Assembly (NCBI GenBank): GCA_900546825.1
Contig: UREE01000027.1
Coordinates: 1-24,388 of the forward strand
Source: an uncultured Collinsella sp.
GTDB lineage: Bacteria; Actinomycetota; Coriobacteriia; Coriobacteriales; Coriobacteriaceae
Direction: 5' to 3'
Length of the DNA: 24,388 nucleotides
Below are positions 1-8,439 of this stretch, one piece after another (the stretch's first letter is position 1; each line of letters starts with the position of its first letter). The notes beneath the pieces are model-generated. The model saw nothing but the letters and a program-made list of their open reading frames with translations, searched no databases and was not told the DNA's origin. Made by a program: the position numbers and the translations under genes.

Positions 1-1878
1 GAGGCCCTGCGTTGCGGCGAGACTGTAGACGACAAGGCACTCGTCAAACTGATACATGCCGAGGCGCGCCGTGAGGGTGCCGACAAGCGCGATCTGGCCA
101 AGCGCCGCCTGCTGCCGTTCTACCAGCGGGTGAAGCGCGAGGAGCCGGCTCGTTGGGCTGGGTGGAATGTCGATGCCGAGCTGGAACGTCGACTGCTGCA
201 GGCGCTGCGCATGAAGCCGCGCCGAACGGCCTCAGGCGTGGCGACCATTACCGTCATCACCAAGCCGTGGCCGTGCTCAGGCGATTGCCTGTTTTGTCCC
301 AATGATCTGCGCATGCCCAAGAGCTATCTGCACGCCGAGCCGGCATGCGCCCGTGCGGAGCAAAATTGCTTCGATCCGTATCTGCAGGTGAGCGCTCGTC
401 TGACCGCGCTTTCGCAGATGGGGCATGCGACCGACAAGATAGAGCTCATCGTGCTCGGTGGTACCTGGAGCGACTATCCGCAAGGGTATCAGACGTGGTT
501 TATGTCGGAACTTTTCCGTGCGCTCAATGACGATGCCGTCGCCGGCGTGGCGGCTAATCCCATGTTGGCGCGCCCGGGTATCAGCCGTGCCGAGGCGGGG
601 CGCTTGCTCGATGACGCTCCCGCCGATGCCCTGCCGCCGGTGGTGGCGGAGCGTCGCGAGCGCTACCGGGCTGCCGGCATTGCGACAGACGAGGCCGAGC
701 TCGCGAGCGGTGTTGCAGGAGAGCAGGAGCGCGTGGATGTTGCTGTGGGCGGCTACAACCGCGCGGTGCGTTGTCTGTACGGCCCCGGTACGCCGTGGGG
801 CGAGGTCGCCGAGTGGCAGACGGCCACGATGGAGGAGCTTGAGCGCCAGCAGCGCATCAACGAGACGGCGAAGCATCGCGTGGTGGGGCTCGTTATCGAG
901 ACCCGGCCCGATGCCGTGACGCCACAGGCCCTCACGCTCATTCGTCGCCTGGGCTGTACTAAGATCCAGATGGGCATCCAGAGTCTCGACCAGCATCTGC
1001 TCGATATCAACGAGCGTCGCATTTCGGTGGCTCAGATTGAGCGAGCGTTTTCGCTTGCGCGCCTGTTTGGCTTTAAGATCCACGCGCACTTTATGCTCAA
1101 TTTGCTGGGTGCCACGCCCGAGGGGGATAAGCGCGACTACGAGCGCTTTATGACCGAAGGGGCCTTTATGCCCGACGAGGTCAAGGTTTACCCGTGCGCG
1201 CTCATCGAGGGTTCGCGCCTGGTGGGCTGTTATGAGCGTGGCGAGTGGCGCCCCTATACCGAGGAAGAACTGCTCGATGTGTTGGCCGATGACATCGTGG
1301 TGACGCCGGCATTCTGCCGCATCAGCCGCATGATTCGCGACTTTAGCTCTGACGACATCATGGTGGGCAACAAGAAGCCCAACCTGCGTCAACTCGTCGA
1401 AAACCGTTTGGCGGCTCGTGGGGAAGGCGCGACGGTGCGCGAGATCCGCTATCGCGAGATCAGCACGGCGGGTGCCGACCTGGATGAACTGTCTCTTGAT
1501 GAGGTCGCTTACGAGACGCCGGTGACGCACGAGCGCTTTTTGCAGTGGGTGACGCCGCAGGGCAAGATCGCGGGCTTTTTGCGGCTGTCGCTGCCCGACC
1601 ATTCGTTTGTTGCCGTGCATGCGGACGAGTTGCCGACGACGCCGGACGAGGCGATGATTCGCGAGGTACACGTGTATGGCATGGCGGCACGCGTGGGGGA
1701 TCAAGGCCAGGCGGCGCAGCATCACGGGTTGGGGCGTCTGCTCGTAGAGCGTGCGTGCGAGATTGCCCGGGACGCGGGTTATGCACGTATCAACGTGATT
1801 AGCGCGATTGGCACGCGTGAGTACTATCGCCATTTGGGTTTTTACGACCACGGACTCTATCTGCAAAAGGAGCTCTAG
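1..1878 (+). CDS. elp3: Elp3 family radical SAM/GNAT tRNA uridine-34 modification enzyme (5' end outside the window)
   Basis: The frame is open from the first base of the window, so the N-terminus is missing; about 625 residues are visible. A radical SAM core carries a CSGDCLFC motif (cysteines at about residues 92, 96 and 99 of the fragment) that would bind a 4Fe-4S cluster. The C-terminal third is a GNAT acetyltransferase domain with a QHHGLGRLL acetyl-CoA loop and an REYYRHLGF segment, both hallmarks of Elp3. Characterised Elp3 proteins use acetyl-CoA and SAM to add a carboxymethyl-type group to the wobble uridine of tRNA. No other Elongator subunit is seen; archaeal and bacterial Elp3 are thought to act alone. 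The stop codon directly abuts the start of the next gene, so the two are probably co-transcribed. Family assignment is very likely correct; activity in this organism is inferred. Confidence 0.93.
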   Translation, partial: EALRCGETVDDKALVKLIHAEARREGADKRDLAKRRLLPFYQRVKREEPARWAGWNVDAELERRLLQALRMKPRRTASGVATITVITKPWPCSGDCLFCPNDLRMPKSYLHAEPACARAEQNCFDPYLQVSARLTALSQMGHATDKIELIVLGGTWSDYPQGYQTWFMSELFRALNDDAVAGVAANPMLARPGISRAEAGRLLDDAPADALPPVVAERRERYRAAGIATDEAELASGVAGEQERVDVAVGGYNRAVRCLYGPGTPWGEVAEWQTATMEELERQQRINETAKHRVVGLVIETRPDAVTPQALTLIRRLGCTKIQMGIQSLDQHLLDINERRISVAQIERAFSLARLFGFKIHAHFMLNLLGATPEGDKRDYERFMTEGAFMPDEVKVYPCALIEGSRLVGCYERGEWRPYTEEELLDVLADDIVVTPAFCRISRMIRDFSSDDIMVGNKKPNLRQLVENRLAARGEGATVREIRYREISTAGADLDELSLDEVAYETPVTHERFLQWVTPQGKIAGFLRLSLPDHSFVAVHADELPTTPDEAMIREVHVYGMAARVGDQGQAAQHHGLGRLLVERACEIARDAGYARINVISAIGTREYYRHLGFYDHGLYLQKEL

Positions 1879-2757
1879 ATGAACAAACCGAGTGTTTCTG
1901 CTGGCGTCGTTGCCGGCGTTGCCCTGGGAGCTGCGGCGCTTGGCGCGGCCGCCGTCGCTGTTCGCGCTGCCTGTCTGCAGGTCGCGAGGACTCGCAATGG
2001 GTTGGCGCGTGTGAAGCGCGTGCACGATGAGAGTGGCGACGAAGTCCGCGTGTTGGTGCAAGGCGGCGTCTACCAGAGCGCGACCTACGTTGGCGAGCGT
2101 TGGGCAGAGCCCGTCTTTACGTACTATCGTGCGTTTGACGACGTGTTTGAGGCCGAGGATGCGATGCGCGACGCTTATGGTCACGGTATCAACCGTATGC
2201 TTATGCTAGGTGGGGGCGGGTTTGCCTATCCCAAATATGCGCTGGTGTCGCACGAGGGCTTGCGCATGGACGTCATTGAGTACGATGCCGAGATTACGCG
2301 TCTGGCGCGTCGTTGGTTCTATCTGGACGAGCTGGAGCGCACGGTGGGTGACCGCTTGCGGGTGATTACCGCTGAGGCTCGCTCGTATCTGGGCGTGACG
2401 AGCGTTGGGCATCGTCGCTACGATGTCGTCGTGAGCGATTGCTTTGGCGGTGCCGAGCCCGTGCGCGAGCTGGCGACGATTGAGGCGCTGCGCTTGGTGC
2501 GGGGCAGCCTGAACCCCGGCGGTATCTATGCCGCCAATATCGTGAGTGCAAACGAGGGGAGCGATGTGACGTTCCTGCGCGATTGCGTTACCACGGCGCT
2601 CGAGGTGTTTGCGCATGCCTGGGTGGTTCCCTGCGGCGACGCGGAATTTGGCGGCGAAGAGAACTACCTGCTCATCGCCAGCGACGGTGACTACACCTTT
2701 GCCGACGCCGTGCCCTTCGACGCTGACTTCCTCGGCACCGTCCTTCACGACAAGTAA
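1879..2757 (+). CDS. Membrane-anchored spermidine synthase-like methyltransferase-fold protein
   Basis: A protein of 292 residues. The ATG follows the elp3 stop codon without a gap, and an AAGGAG ribosome binding site lies inside the end of elp3. Residues about 7-31 form a single Ala/Val/Gly-rich hydrophobic helix, a likely membrane anchor. The rest is a Rossmann-type fold of the spermidine synthase/SAM methyltransferase class: a glycine loop LMLGGGGF, an acidic residue closing strand 2 (VIEYDAEI) and YDVVVSDCFGG after strand 4. True spermidine synthases have a second aspartate shortly after the first in that last motif; here glycines follow, so aminopropyl transfer is doubtful. A SAM-binding methyltransferase of unknown substrate is the safer reading. 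Being next to elp3 may hint at RNA modification, but this is inference. Confidence 0.8.
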   Translation: MNKPSVSAGVVAGVALGAAALGAAAVAVRAACLQVARTRNGLARVKRVHDESGDEVRVLVQGGVYQSATYVGERWAEPVFTYYRAFDDVFEAEDAMRDAYGHGINRMLMLGGGGFAYPKYALVSHEGLRMDVIEYDAEITRLARRWFYLDELERTVGDRLRVITAEARSYLGVTSVGHRRYDVVVSDCFGGAEPVRELATIEALRLVRGSLNPGGIYAANIVSANEGSDVTFLRDCVTTALEVFAHAWVVPCGDAEFGGEENYLLIASDGDYTFADAVPFDADFLGTVLHDK

Positions 2758-2784
2758 GTCTCCCCGTCCCAAAAAAGACTGGTC

Positions 2785-5229
2785 TTAGGCGTGGTCGCGC
2801 CAGCTGAGGACGCGCTGCTTCATACCCTCGATGTCGAGCACGCCTTCGGCGAAGCCTTTGCGCACGAGCTCCTCGGGAACGTACTCGTCGTAGCGATCAA
2901 AATAAGGCACCTCGCCGGGATAGACGAGCTCGATGGGGTCGAAGTCCTTCTCGGCCTCGGCGGCGAGCACCTCAAAGAATGTCTCCTCGTCGGCCTTCAT
3001 CTTGAACTGCATAAAGTATGGACGCGACGGATCGAGCCCGCGAAGGCCAAGTTCCGCGGCGCATTTAATCTTGAGCATACGTTCGAGTGCCAGAAAGGCG
3101 TAGCTGCCCAACCAGGGGAAGAGCACCCAGGTGTCGCCACCCAGGTTGATGAGCGGCTTAGTTCCCGCGCCCGAAATCTCGGCGGTATGACGAGCCTGCG
3201 CCAAGCGAGCCCGTGCGTTACCCATAAGGTACGGATATGCTGCGTGCTCAGTGAGCGCTTGGCGCATGCGCTCGAGCACATGCGTGTTAATGTCGCCGGG
3301 GCAGTCGCCAAAGTAGGCCGGCACCCGGCCTTTGACCTGCGTGGCAAAGACGGTATGGCGCTTCCAGTCCACTTCTTCGACAATCCAGCAATGGCCGGCG
3401 ATGGCAATGCGCTCACCGGGCGGGGGCGGATTGACGATCGTGCCCAGCTCGGCCGATTCGTTCCGGACGGTAAACTCCTCGTTTTCCTGGAACACGGCGT
3501 AGAACTTAAAGTTGTTGATGATGCGCTCGCCCGCGAGACCCACGATGAGCCCGCCGCCTTCGGTGACCTGGATATGGTCGATCTTAATGAGGTGACGCAG
3601 CAGCACGCGATAGTCATCGGCCGAGATGCGATGGAAATAGCTCAGTGTGAGCACGCGCTGGGCAAGTTCGGCCGGCGTGAGTTCGCCGGTGCTGGCGAGG
3701 GTCGACATGGTCTGGTGATAGAGCAGACTGTAGGGGAGTCGATCGAGTTCAGGCGGCTCGACCCATTTTTCCTCGCGATAGAGTTGTACGAGCGCGATGC
3801 CCTGCAGGAGCTTCCAAGGAATGGTCTCGGGCATCATCGTGCGCGGCTCGGGTTCTTCCTCGCGCATGACAAACCACATCTCGGGCGGAAGGTCGCGACG
3901 GCCTGTGCGCCCCATGCGCTGCAAAAAGGAGCTGACGGTAAACGGCGCGTCAATCTGGAAGGCGCGCTCCAGGCGGCCGATATCGATACCGAGCTCCAAC
4001 GTAGAGGTGGTGACGGTTGTCTGCGTCTGCTCCTCGTCGCGCATGAGCTCCTCGGCCGTCTCGCGTAGCGATGGCGAAAGATTGCCGTGATGGATGAGAA
4101 AACGGTCGGGCTCGTGCCGGCTCTCGCAGTAGCTGCGCAGCATGGAGCACACGGCCTCTGCCTCCTCGCGCGAGTTGGCAAAGACCAGGCATTTGCGACC
4201 GCGCGTATGCTCAAAGATATAGCCCATGCCGGGGTCGGCGTTGTCGGGCGCCGTGTCGGTGGGGTTGAGAAGCGCCTGCTCGGTCGCTCGTGGGATGTCG
4301 ACTTCGCCCTCGGGGGCCGAGGAAGTGCGACGGTCTTTGGGAGCGGCCTTGCCCCGCGCCTGCTCACGACATTGACGGTGTTCTTCCTGTGTAAGCTGTC
4401 CGCTGTGGCACATGTCTTGTCCGGATGCGGGCAACGCCGCGGGCGCCGCCGTCTCAATACGCTCGCAAGCAAGCACCTCGGCTTCTTGTGGACCTGTGCC
4501 TACGAATCCTCGTTGCTGAGCCTGGGGGCCCGAGTTGTAGAAGTGCTCCATGGAGATGCGCCACACGCGGCGCGGTTCCCCAAAGCGGGGGATAACGCAG
4601 TCGCGCCCCGTTCCCTGCGAGAGAAAGACGCCCGTGCGCTCGGGGTCGCCGATGGTGGCAGAAAGGCCGATGCGTCGGGGCTGCACGCCTGCCATGCGTG
4701 AGAGACGCTCGATAAGGCAGAGCGTCTGCCCGCCGCGGTCGCCGCGCATGAGCGAATGGACTTCGTCGATAACCACATAGCGCAGGTCGCAAAACATGCG
4801 CGGGATCGCCATGTGCTTATGGATCAGGAGCGCCTCGAGCGACTCGGGCGTAATCTGTAGGATGCCGCTCGGTTTTTTGATGAGTTTGGCCTTGTGTGAT
4901 TGCGAAACATCGCCATGCCAGTGCCAGACGGGGGTATCGGCTTCTTCGCACAGGTCGTTGAGGCGGACGAATTGGTCGTTGATGAGCGCCTTGAGGGGGC
5001 CAATGTAGAGGGCGCCCACGCTTGCGGGCGGGTTCTCCCAAAACTCGGTCAGGATGGGAAAGAAGGCTGCCTCGGTTTTGCCGGAAGCCGTGGATGCCGT
5101 CAGGAGCACATTATCTTGCGTGTTAAAGATGACATCAGCTGCTGCAACCTGGATAGAGCGTAGGCTCTCCCAATCGTGGGAGTAGATGAAGTCTTGGATA
5201 AACGGGGCGTAGCGGTCAAAGGCGTTCAC
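2785..5229 (-). CDS. sngC: Shango system helicase SngC: Lhr-like DEVH-box ATP-dependent helicase
   Basis: A superfamily 2 helicase of 814 residues. Visible motifs are Walker A TASTASGKT (lysine about residue 51), DEVH (155-158), SAT (190-192), TSTLELGID (408-416) and QRMGRTGRR (437-445), followed by a long C-terminal region as in Lhr/BrxHI-type helicases. The GTG start is chosen because AAAGGAGG lies four bases upstream; in-frame TTG (5271) and ATG (5247) starts lack such a site. It is the third gene after a TerB protein and a BrxD-like ATPase, the composition of the anti-phage system Shango. A hydrophilic, probably disordered stretch (about 233-333) separates the two RecA-like lobes. It converges on the methyltransferase-like gene with only 27 bases between. 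A housekeeping Lhr is the alternative, but the neighbours argue against it. Confidence 0.85.
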   Translation of the reverse strand: MNAFDRYAPFIQDFIYSHDWESLRSIQVAAADVIFNTQDNVLLTASTASGKTEAAFFPILTEFWENPPASVGALYIGPLKALINDQFVRLNDLCEEADTPVWHWHGDVSQSHKAKLIKKPSGILQITPESLEALLIHKHMAIPRMFCDLRYVVIDEVHSLMRGDRGGQTLCLIERLSRMAGVQPRRIGLSATIGDPERTGVFLSQGTGRDCVIPRFGEPRRVWRISMEHFYNSGPQAQQRGFVGTGPQEAEVLACERIETAAPAALPASGQDMCHSGQLTQEEHRQCREQARGKAAPKDRRTSSAPEGEVDIPRATEQALLNPTDTAPDNADPGMGYIFEHTRGRKCLVFANSREEAEAVCSMLRSYCESRHEPDRFLIHHGNLSPSLRETAEELMRDEEQTQTTVTTSTLELGIDIGRLERAFQIDAPFTVSSFLQRMGRTGRRDLPPEMWFVMREEEPEPRTMMPETIPWKLLQGIALVQLYREEKWVEPPELDRLPYSLLYHQTMSTLASTGELTPAELAQRVLTLSYFHRISADDYRVLLRHLIKIDHIQVTEGGGLIVGLAGERIINNFKFYAVFQENEEFTVRNESAELGTIVNPPPPGERIAIAGHCWIVEEVDWKRHTVFATQVKGRVPAYFGDCPGDINTHVLERMRQALTEHAAYPYLMGNARARLAQARHTAEISGAGTKPLINLGGDTWVLFPWLGSYAFLALERMLKIKCAAELGLRGLDPSRPYFMQFKMKADEETFFEVLAAEAEKDFDPIELVYPGEVPYFDRYDEYVPEELVRKGFAEGVLDIEGMKQRVLSWRDHA

Positions 5230-5313
5230 GGGGCCTCCTTTCAACATCGAATCTCTCAACGCGGCTGGCAACGGCTTGCTGCATTACTGCTTCAACGTTT
5301 GCCCAGATAAAAC

Positions 5314-5344
5314 CTGCCAAAATAAACCTGTCCCTTTTTGGTAG
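5314..5344 (-). repeat. Imperfect hairpin element between sngB and sngC
   Basis: Nine-base arms at 5314-5322 and 5336-5344 (CTGCCAAAA and TTTTGGTAG on the plus strand) are complementary except for one mismatch and enclose a 13-base loop. On the coding strand the loop contains GGGACAGG. The element starts one base after the sngB stop codon and lies in a 116-base gap. It may be a partial terminator or processing site setting the sngC level, or a copy of a dispersed palindromic repeat; the sequence alone does not decide. Confidence 0.5.
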
Positions 5345-5345
5345 G

Positions 5346-6650
5346 TTAGATGGTGAATTCGGCGAAGTTACGGTCGCCGCCTGCGGTATCGGTGTCGCCT
5401 GTTGCGGTTGCCGGCGCCAACGCGTCGCCGCCGACGCTTTGCAGCAGCTCGGCCACGTTGGCGTCGGGGTTTTGGCATAGGATGTCGAGCAGCTCGATAA
5501 AGTCACGAATGACTTCACGCGGCGTCAGATGCGTGTCGGCTCCCACGCGACCGAACTCGATCTTGAGGAAGTCCACCAAGTCGTTCTCGGTAAGCGTGCG
5601 TGTCCAGCCAAAGTAGCCGGCGTGAATTTGCATGAGTTTTTCGATCAGCACCAGCAGCTCCTCGTAGGTGAGTGGCTGCAGGCGGATGATGGGCGCGAGC
5701 ATGTCCTTAAGGTCTTCGCGCGCAAAGCGGCCCTGAGCGAGTCGGCTGCGCAGGGCCTCGTAGGAGAACACGCCGCGGCGGCGGTCTTCGATGGAGGTTG
5801 GCGTGCCGCCCATGATCATGCCCAGGTACTGCGCCTTGCCTTGGAGCGTGTCGTTGTACATGGTCAGGATCTTCTCGTAGTTATATTGGCGCGTGATCGC
5901 GTTGGGAATCTTGTATAGATTCACGAGCTCGTCGATGAGCACCAACATGCCCTTGTAGCCGCTGCAGACCAAAAAGCGCGCAATGAGCTTAACGTAGTCG
6001 TACCAGTCGTCGTCGCTGATGATGGTCGAGGAGCCTAGCTCGGCGCGCGCCTCGCTCTTGGTGCGGTACTCGCCGCGAATCCATTTGGTCACGCGGCTCA
6101 TGGCGTCTTCGTCACCCTCCGAGACGGCCGTGCGATAACGGCGGAGCATGCGGACAAAGTCAAAGCCGTGGACCATCTCCTCGAGCGGGGCCAGTTGGGC
6201 ATTAACGGCAGACTCATCGGCGTCGGCACACGAGGCGACCCAGCGATCCAGGATAAGGTTGAGCGCGCCACCCTCGGGGCGCGTCTTGGTCGATATGTTG
6301 CGGATGAGCTCGCGGTAGGTGGCAAGGCCCTGTCCCTGACCGCCCTGCAGGCGGCGATCGGGCGACAGGTCGGCATCAGCGACGACGAATCCCTCGCCCA
6401 TGGCGTGCGTGCGGATAGTCTGGAGCAAAAAGCTCTTGCCGGCGCCGTAACGACCGACCAGAAAGCGGAAGCTCGCGCCACCGTCGGCGATGAGACTCAG
6501 ATCGGTGAGCAGGGCGCGGATCTCGACCTCGCGCCCTACGGTGATGTAAGGAAGGCCGATGCGCGGGACCACACCGCCCTTGAGCGAGTTGAGAATGACG
6601 GCGGCGACGCGCTTGGGCACGCGAGGTGCTGCGGATGCGGTATCACTCAT
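5346..6650 (-). CDS. sngB: Shango system ATPase SngB: BrxD-like (DUF2791) P-loop ATP-binding protein
   Basis: A protein of 434 residues with an intact Walker A (GRYGAGKS, lysine about residue 72) and Walker B (LVLIDE, about 236-241). Its layout matches the BrxD/DUF2791 ATPases of BREX-type defence loci: an N-terminal segment with ITVGREVE just before the P-loop, a long helical insert, then LIDELVNLYKI. The ATG overlaps the end of sngA by eight bases (ATGAGTGA), indicating translational coupling. Together with the TerB gene before it and the Lhr-like helicase after it, it forms the Shango triad. Presumably it uses ATP hydrolysis to control or load the helicase; its exact mechanism is not something the sequence shows. 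No PglX, PglZ or BrxL gene is present, so this is not a BREX locus. Confidence 0.85.
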   Translation of the reverse strand: MSDTASAAPRVPKRVAAVILNSLKGGVVPRIGLPYITVGREVEIRALLTDLSLIADGGASFRFLVGRYGAGKSFLLQTIRTHAMGEGFVVADADLSPDRRLQGGQGQGLATYRELIRNISTKTRPEGGALNLILDRWVASCADADESAVNAQLAPLEEMVHGFDFVRMLRRYRTAVSEGDEDAMSRVTKWIRGEYRTKSEARAELGSSTIISDDDWYDYVKLIARFLVCSGYKGMLVLIDELVNLYKIPNAITRQYNYEKILTMYNDTLQGKAQYLGMIMGGTPTSIEDRRRGVFSYEALRSRLAQGRFAREDLKDMLAPIIRLQPLTYEELLVLIEKLMQIHAGYFGWTRTLTENDLVDFLKIEFGRVGADTHLTPREVIRDFIELLDILCQNPDANVAELLQSVGGDALAPATATGDTDTAGGDRNFAEFTI

Positions 6651-8403
6651 GGTCTAGGTATCCTCTCACGTCTGCTTCGTAGTCCTCGATAATCTGCGGC
6701 CCTGCCGCGCTAAATTCAATTACGGTGTCGCCCACCAGGTCAAAGAGCGCCTCGTTGATGGTATCGATGAGCATGTCCTCGCTCTGCTCCGATTGCACTA
6801 CCGCCGATTCCGCCTGTACTGCGTTGTGCTCGAGCAGCGCGCGGAGATAGGCGTCTGCGGCGGGCGCGAGTTCGTTCGTGGCGTCAGCGGGCGCAGCAGC
6901 TGCGAACGCGGGCGTCGGTGCGAGAAGCGGTGCTACGACACCAAACTGTTCGGTGGATATGGTCGGCTCGTCGGACTCGTCCTGCCCTGCGGCCGCCGCG
7001 ACCGCCTCGACCGTCGCGGCGGCCGCAGGCTCGGCTTCCGGTTGCCCTGAGTCCGCTGCCTCGGCTTCTGCGGACGCGCCGTCCTCGCGTTCCTCGTCGA
7101 TCAAAAGCGCTTCGCGCGTTTGTGCGGCAGCGCTCCGAATGTGCCCCAGCTGGCTCAAATCGATATCGATCTTGACGGGCTGGTGTGTGGCGTCCCACGA
7201 AAGCCATGCCACAATCTCGTCATCGATAATCTTGGCCAGATATTTGGGGACCTTTTCTTCCTTAAGGGGATGGGCGGGGTCCAGCGCCAGGCGCAGGCGT
7301 TGGTCGCAGGCGCGCATCATTTCACCGAGCTTGCTGCTCCTTTGCCTGCTACCGTGAATCCGCATGCATTCCCAAAAACCGTTTTGGCAACGGTAGATAT
7401 GGATGGGGTCCAGACGGTATTCGCAGTCCTCGTGGCGCTCGGGCGCAAAGAATACGGCCGAGGCAAACATTGTGTAGGGCATGGCCGTCTCCTCCCCAAA
7501 TAAACTTGCCACGATGCCGGTCTTTCGGTGCGTGTCATAGTAGCGCGCCATGCGGACATACACGGCGCACGCCACGTGGCGCAGATCGCGGTGGTGGCTG
7601 CGGTCGAGCCGCGAGTTACTTAGGTTGTACGTGGAGAGGGCGTTGATGGCGGCCATGAGTCGCTCCTCGCGCACCTCATCGGGCGGAAGGGGGAGCGTGG
7701 GCTCGGAGGTTTTGCGACGCTTAGGGGTCTGGCCGGACGGTGCCGGTGCCGGTACAAGGTCTCGCGCCGCGCGTCGCAGCTCGATAAGGGCGTTATCGAA
7801 CATGACGGTTTTAGAGTCACGAAGCAGCTTGGGGTCGAGCCCGTGGAACACGGCGTAATCTTGCAGCCACACGCGCGCAAACCGGTCGATGCCGGGCTCG
7901 AAGGCGCGATAGACATCCCAAAAAGCCCTGATCTTGTTAAAACCATCGAGTGGATTATCTACGCCAATGCCGCAAATCAGCTCATAGAGATACAGAAAGG
8001 CAAAGGACGTAGACGTTTCCTCGACGGTTCCGCGGCGCACTTGGGCACGCCAGGTAAAGTAGCCGCGCAGCTGCCGGTCGCTCATGGCGTTATAGGTGGG
8101 AAAGTACGACTTAAAGGTGCCGTTGTAGGGACAGTCGTCCTCAAAGTCGGCCATCAGCAGGCCCTGGCGGTAAAAAAGCTCGGCTTCCGAAAGCCAGCGG
8201 CCCGCACCGCCCTTGGGGTCATCCTGCCAGCGCGATATCTCGCGCATTTTACGGTACTGGTCGGGGAGGAAATTCTGCATCTGTCGGCCGGTTTTGAGAA
8301 TCGGCTCGTCTGCGTAGATTTCGTTTGAGAAGCGGGCGGATTGATGGGTCCGGGCCTCGGCCATAATGCGCTCGATGAGCATCTTGATGTCCTGGTCGGC
8401 CAC
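6643..8403 (-). CDS. sngA: Shango system TerB protein SngA: TerB_N/TerB_C domain protein
   Basis: A protein of 586 residues, first gene of the operon. The N-terminal half (about 35-280) fits the TerB_N type: aromatic-rich, with a paired FYRQGLLMADFEDDCPY and FLYLYELICGIG segment. The C-terminal part fits TerB_C: KIDIDLSQLGHIR at about 411-423, then, after a low-complexity stretch, a segment with LIDTINEALFDLVGDTVIE and IIEDYEADVRGYL near the end. An Ala/Glu-rich linker (about 437-517) interrupts the TerB_C region. The start is GTG with AGGAGG four bases upstream. TerB-type proteins are linked by comparative genomics to membrane-associated stress and phage defence; in Shango the TerB protein is a required component. 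There is no signal peptide or membrane segment, so it is probably cytoplasmic. Confidence 0.83.
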   Translation of the reverse strand: MADQDIKMLIERIMAEARTHQSARFSNEIYADEPILKTGRQMQNFLPDQYRKMREISRWQDDPKGGAGRWLSEAELFYRQGLLMADFEDDCPYNGTFKSYFPTYNAMSDRQLRGYFTWRAQVRRGTVEETSTSFAFLYLYELICGIGVDNPLDGFNKIRAFWDVYRAFEPGIDRFARVWLQDYAVFHGLDPKLLRDSKTVMFDNALIELRRAARDLVPAPAPSGQTPKRRKTSEPTLPLPPDEVREERLMAAINALSTYNLSNSRLDRSHHRDLRHVACAVYVRMARYYDTHRKTGIVASLFGEETAMPYTMFASAVFFAPERHEDCEYRLDPIHIYRCQNGFWECMRIHGSRQRSSKLGEMMRACDQRLRLALDPAHPLKEEKVPKYLAKIIDDEIVAWLSWDATHQPVKIDIDLSQLGHIRSAAAQTREALLIDEEREDGASAEAEAADSGQPEAEPAAAATVEAVAAAAGQDESDEPTISTEQFGVVAPLLAPTPAFAAAAPADATNELAPAADAYLRALLEHNAVQAESAVVQSEQSEDMLIDTINEALFDLVGDTVIEFSAAGPQIIEDYEADVRGYLDHE

Positions 8404-8439
8404 CGCCCCTCCTCTCGAACGCAGCTACGGTGACCTCAT

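Noticed and set aside
277..2184. Long open frame of 635 codons on the minus strand opposite elp3 and its neighbour
   Set aside because: It is a mirror of the high-GC codon bias of two clearly real plus-strand genes; its translation has no recognisable domain and no ribosome binding site.
1879..2757. Calling the gene after elp3 a true spermidine synthase (speE)
   Set aside because: The fold fits, but the acidic pair needed for polyamine binding is not intact and an N-terminal membrane helix is atypical.
2766..2787. Terminator in the 27-base gap after sngC
   Set aside because: On the minus strand AAGA and TCTT could pair around CCAG before a run of T, but a four-base AT-rich stem is too weak to call.
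2791..4068. Open frame of 425 codons on the plus strand opposite the helicase gene
   Set aside because: The minus-strand frame holds all helicase motifs here; the plus-strand translation looks like an antisense artefact of GC-rich codons.
5216..5518. Minus-strand open frame of 100 codons across the sngB-sngC junction
   Set aside because: It overlaps the coding end of sngB out of frame and has no start signal; the spacer is better explained as non-coding.
2785..8403. BREX system
   Set aside because: A BrxD-like ATPase and an Lhr-like helicase occur in BREX, but PglX, PglZ, BrxL or other BREX genes are absent, and the TerB gene points to Shango instead.
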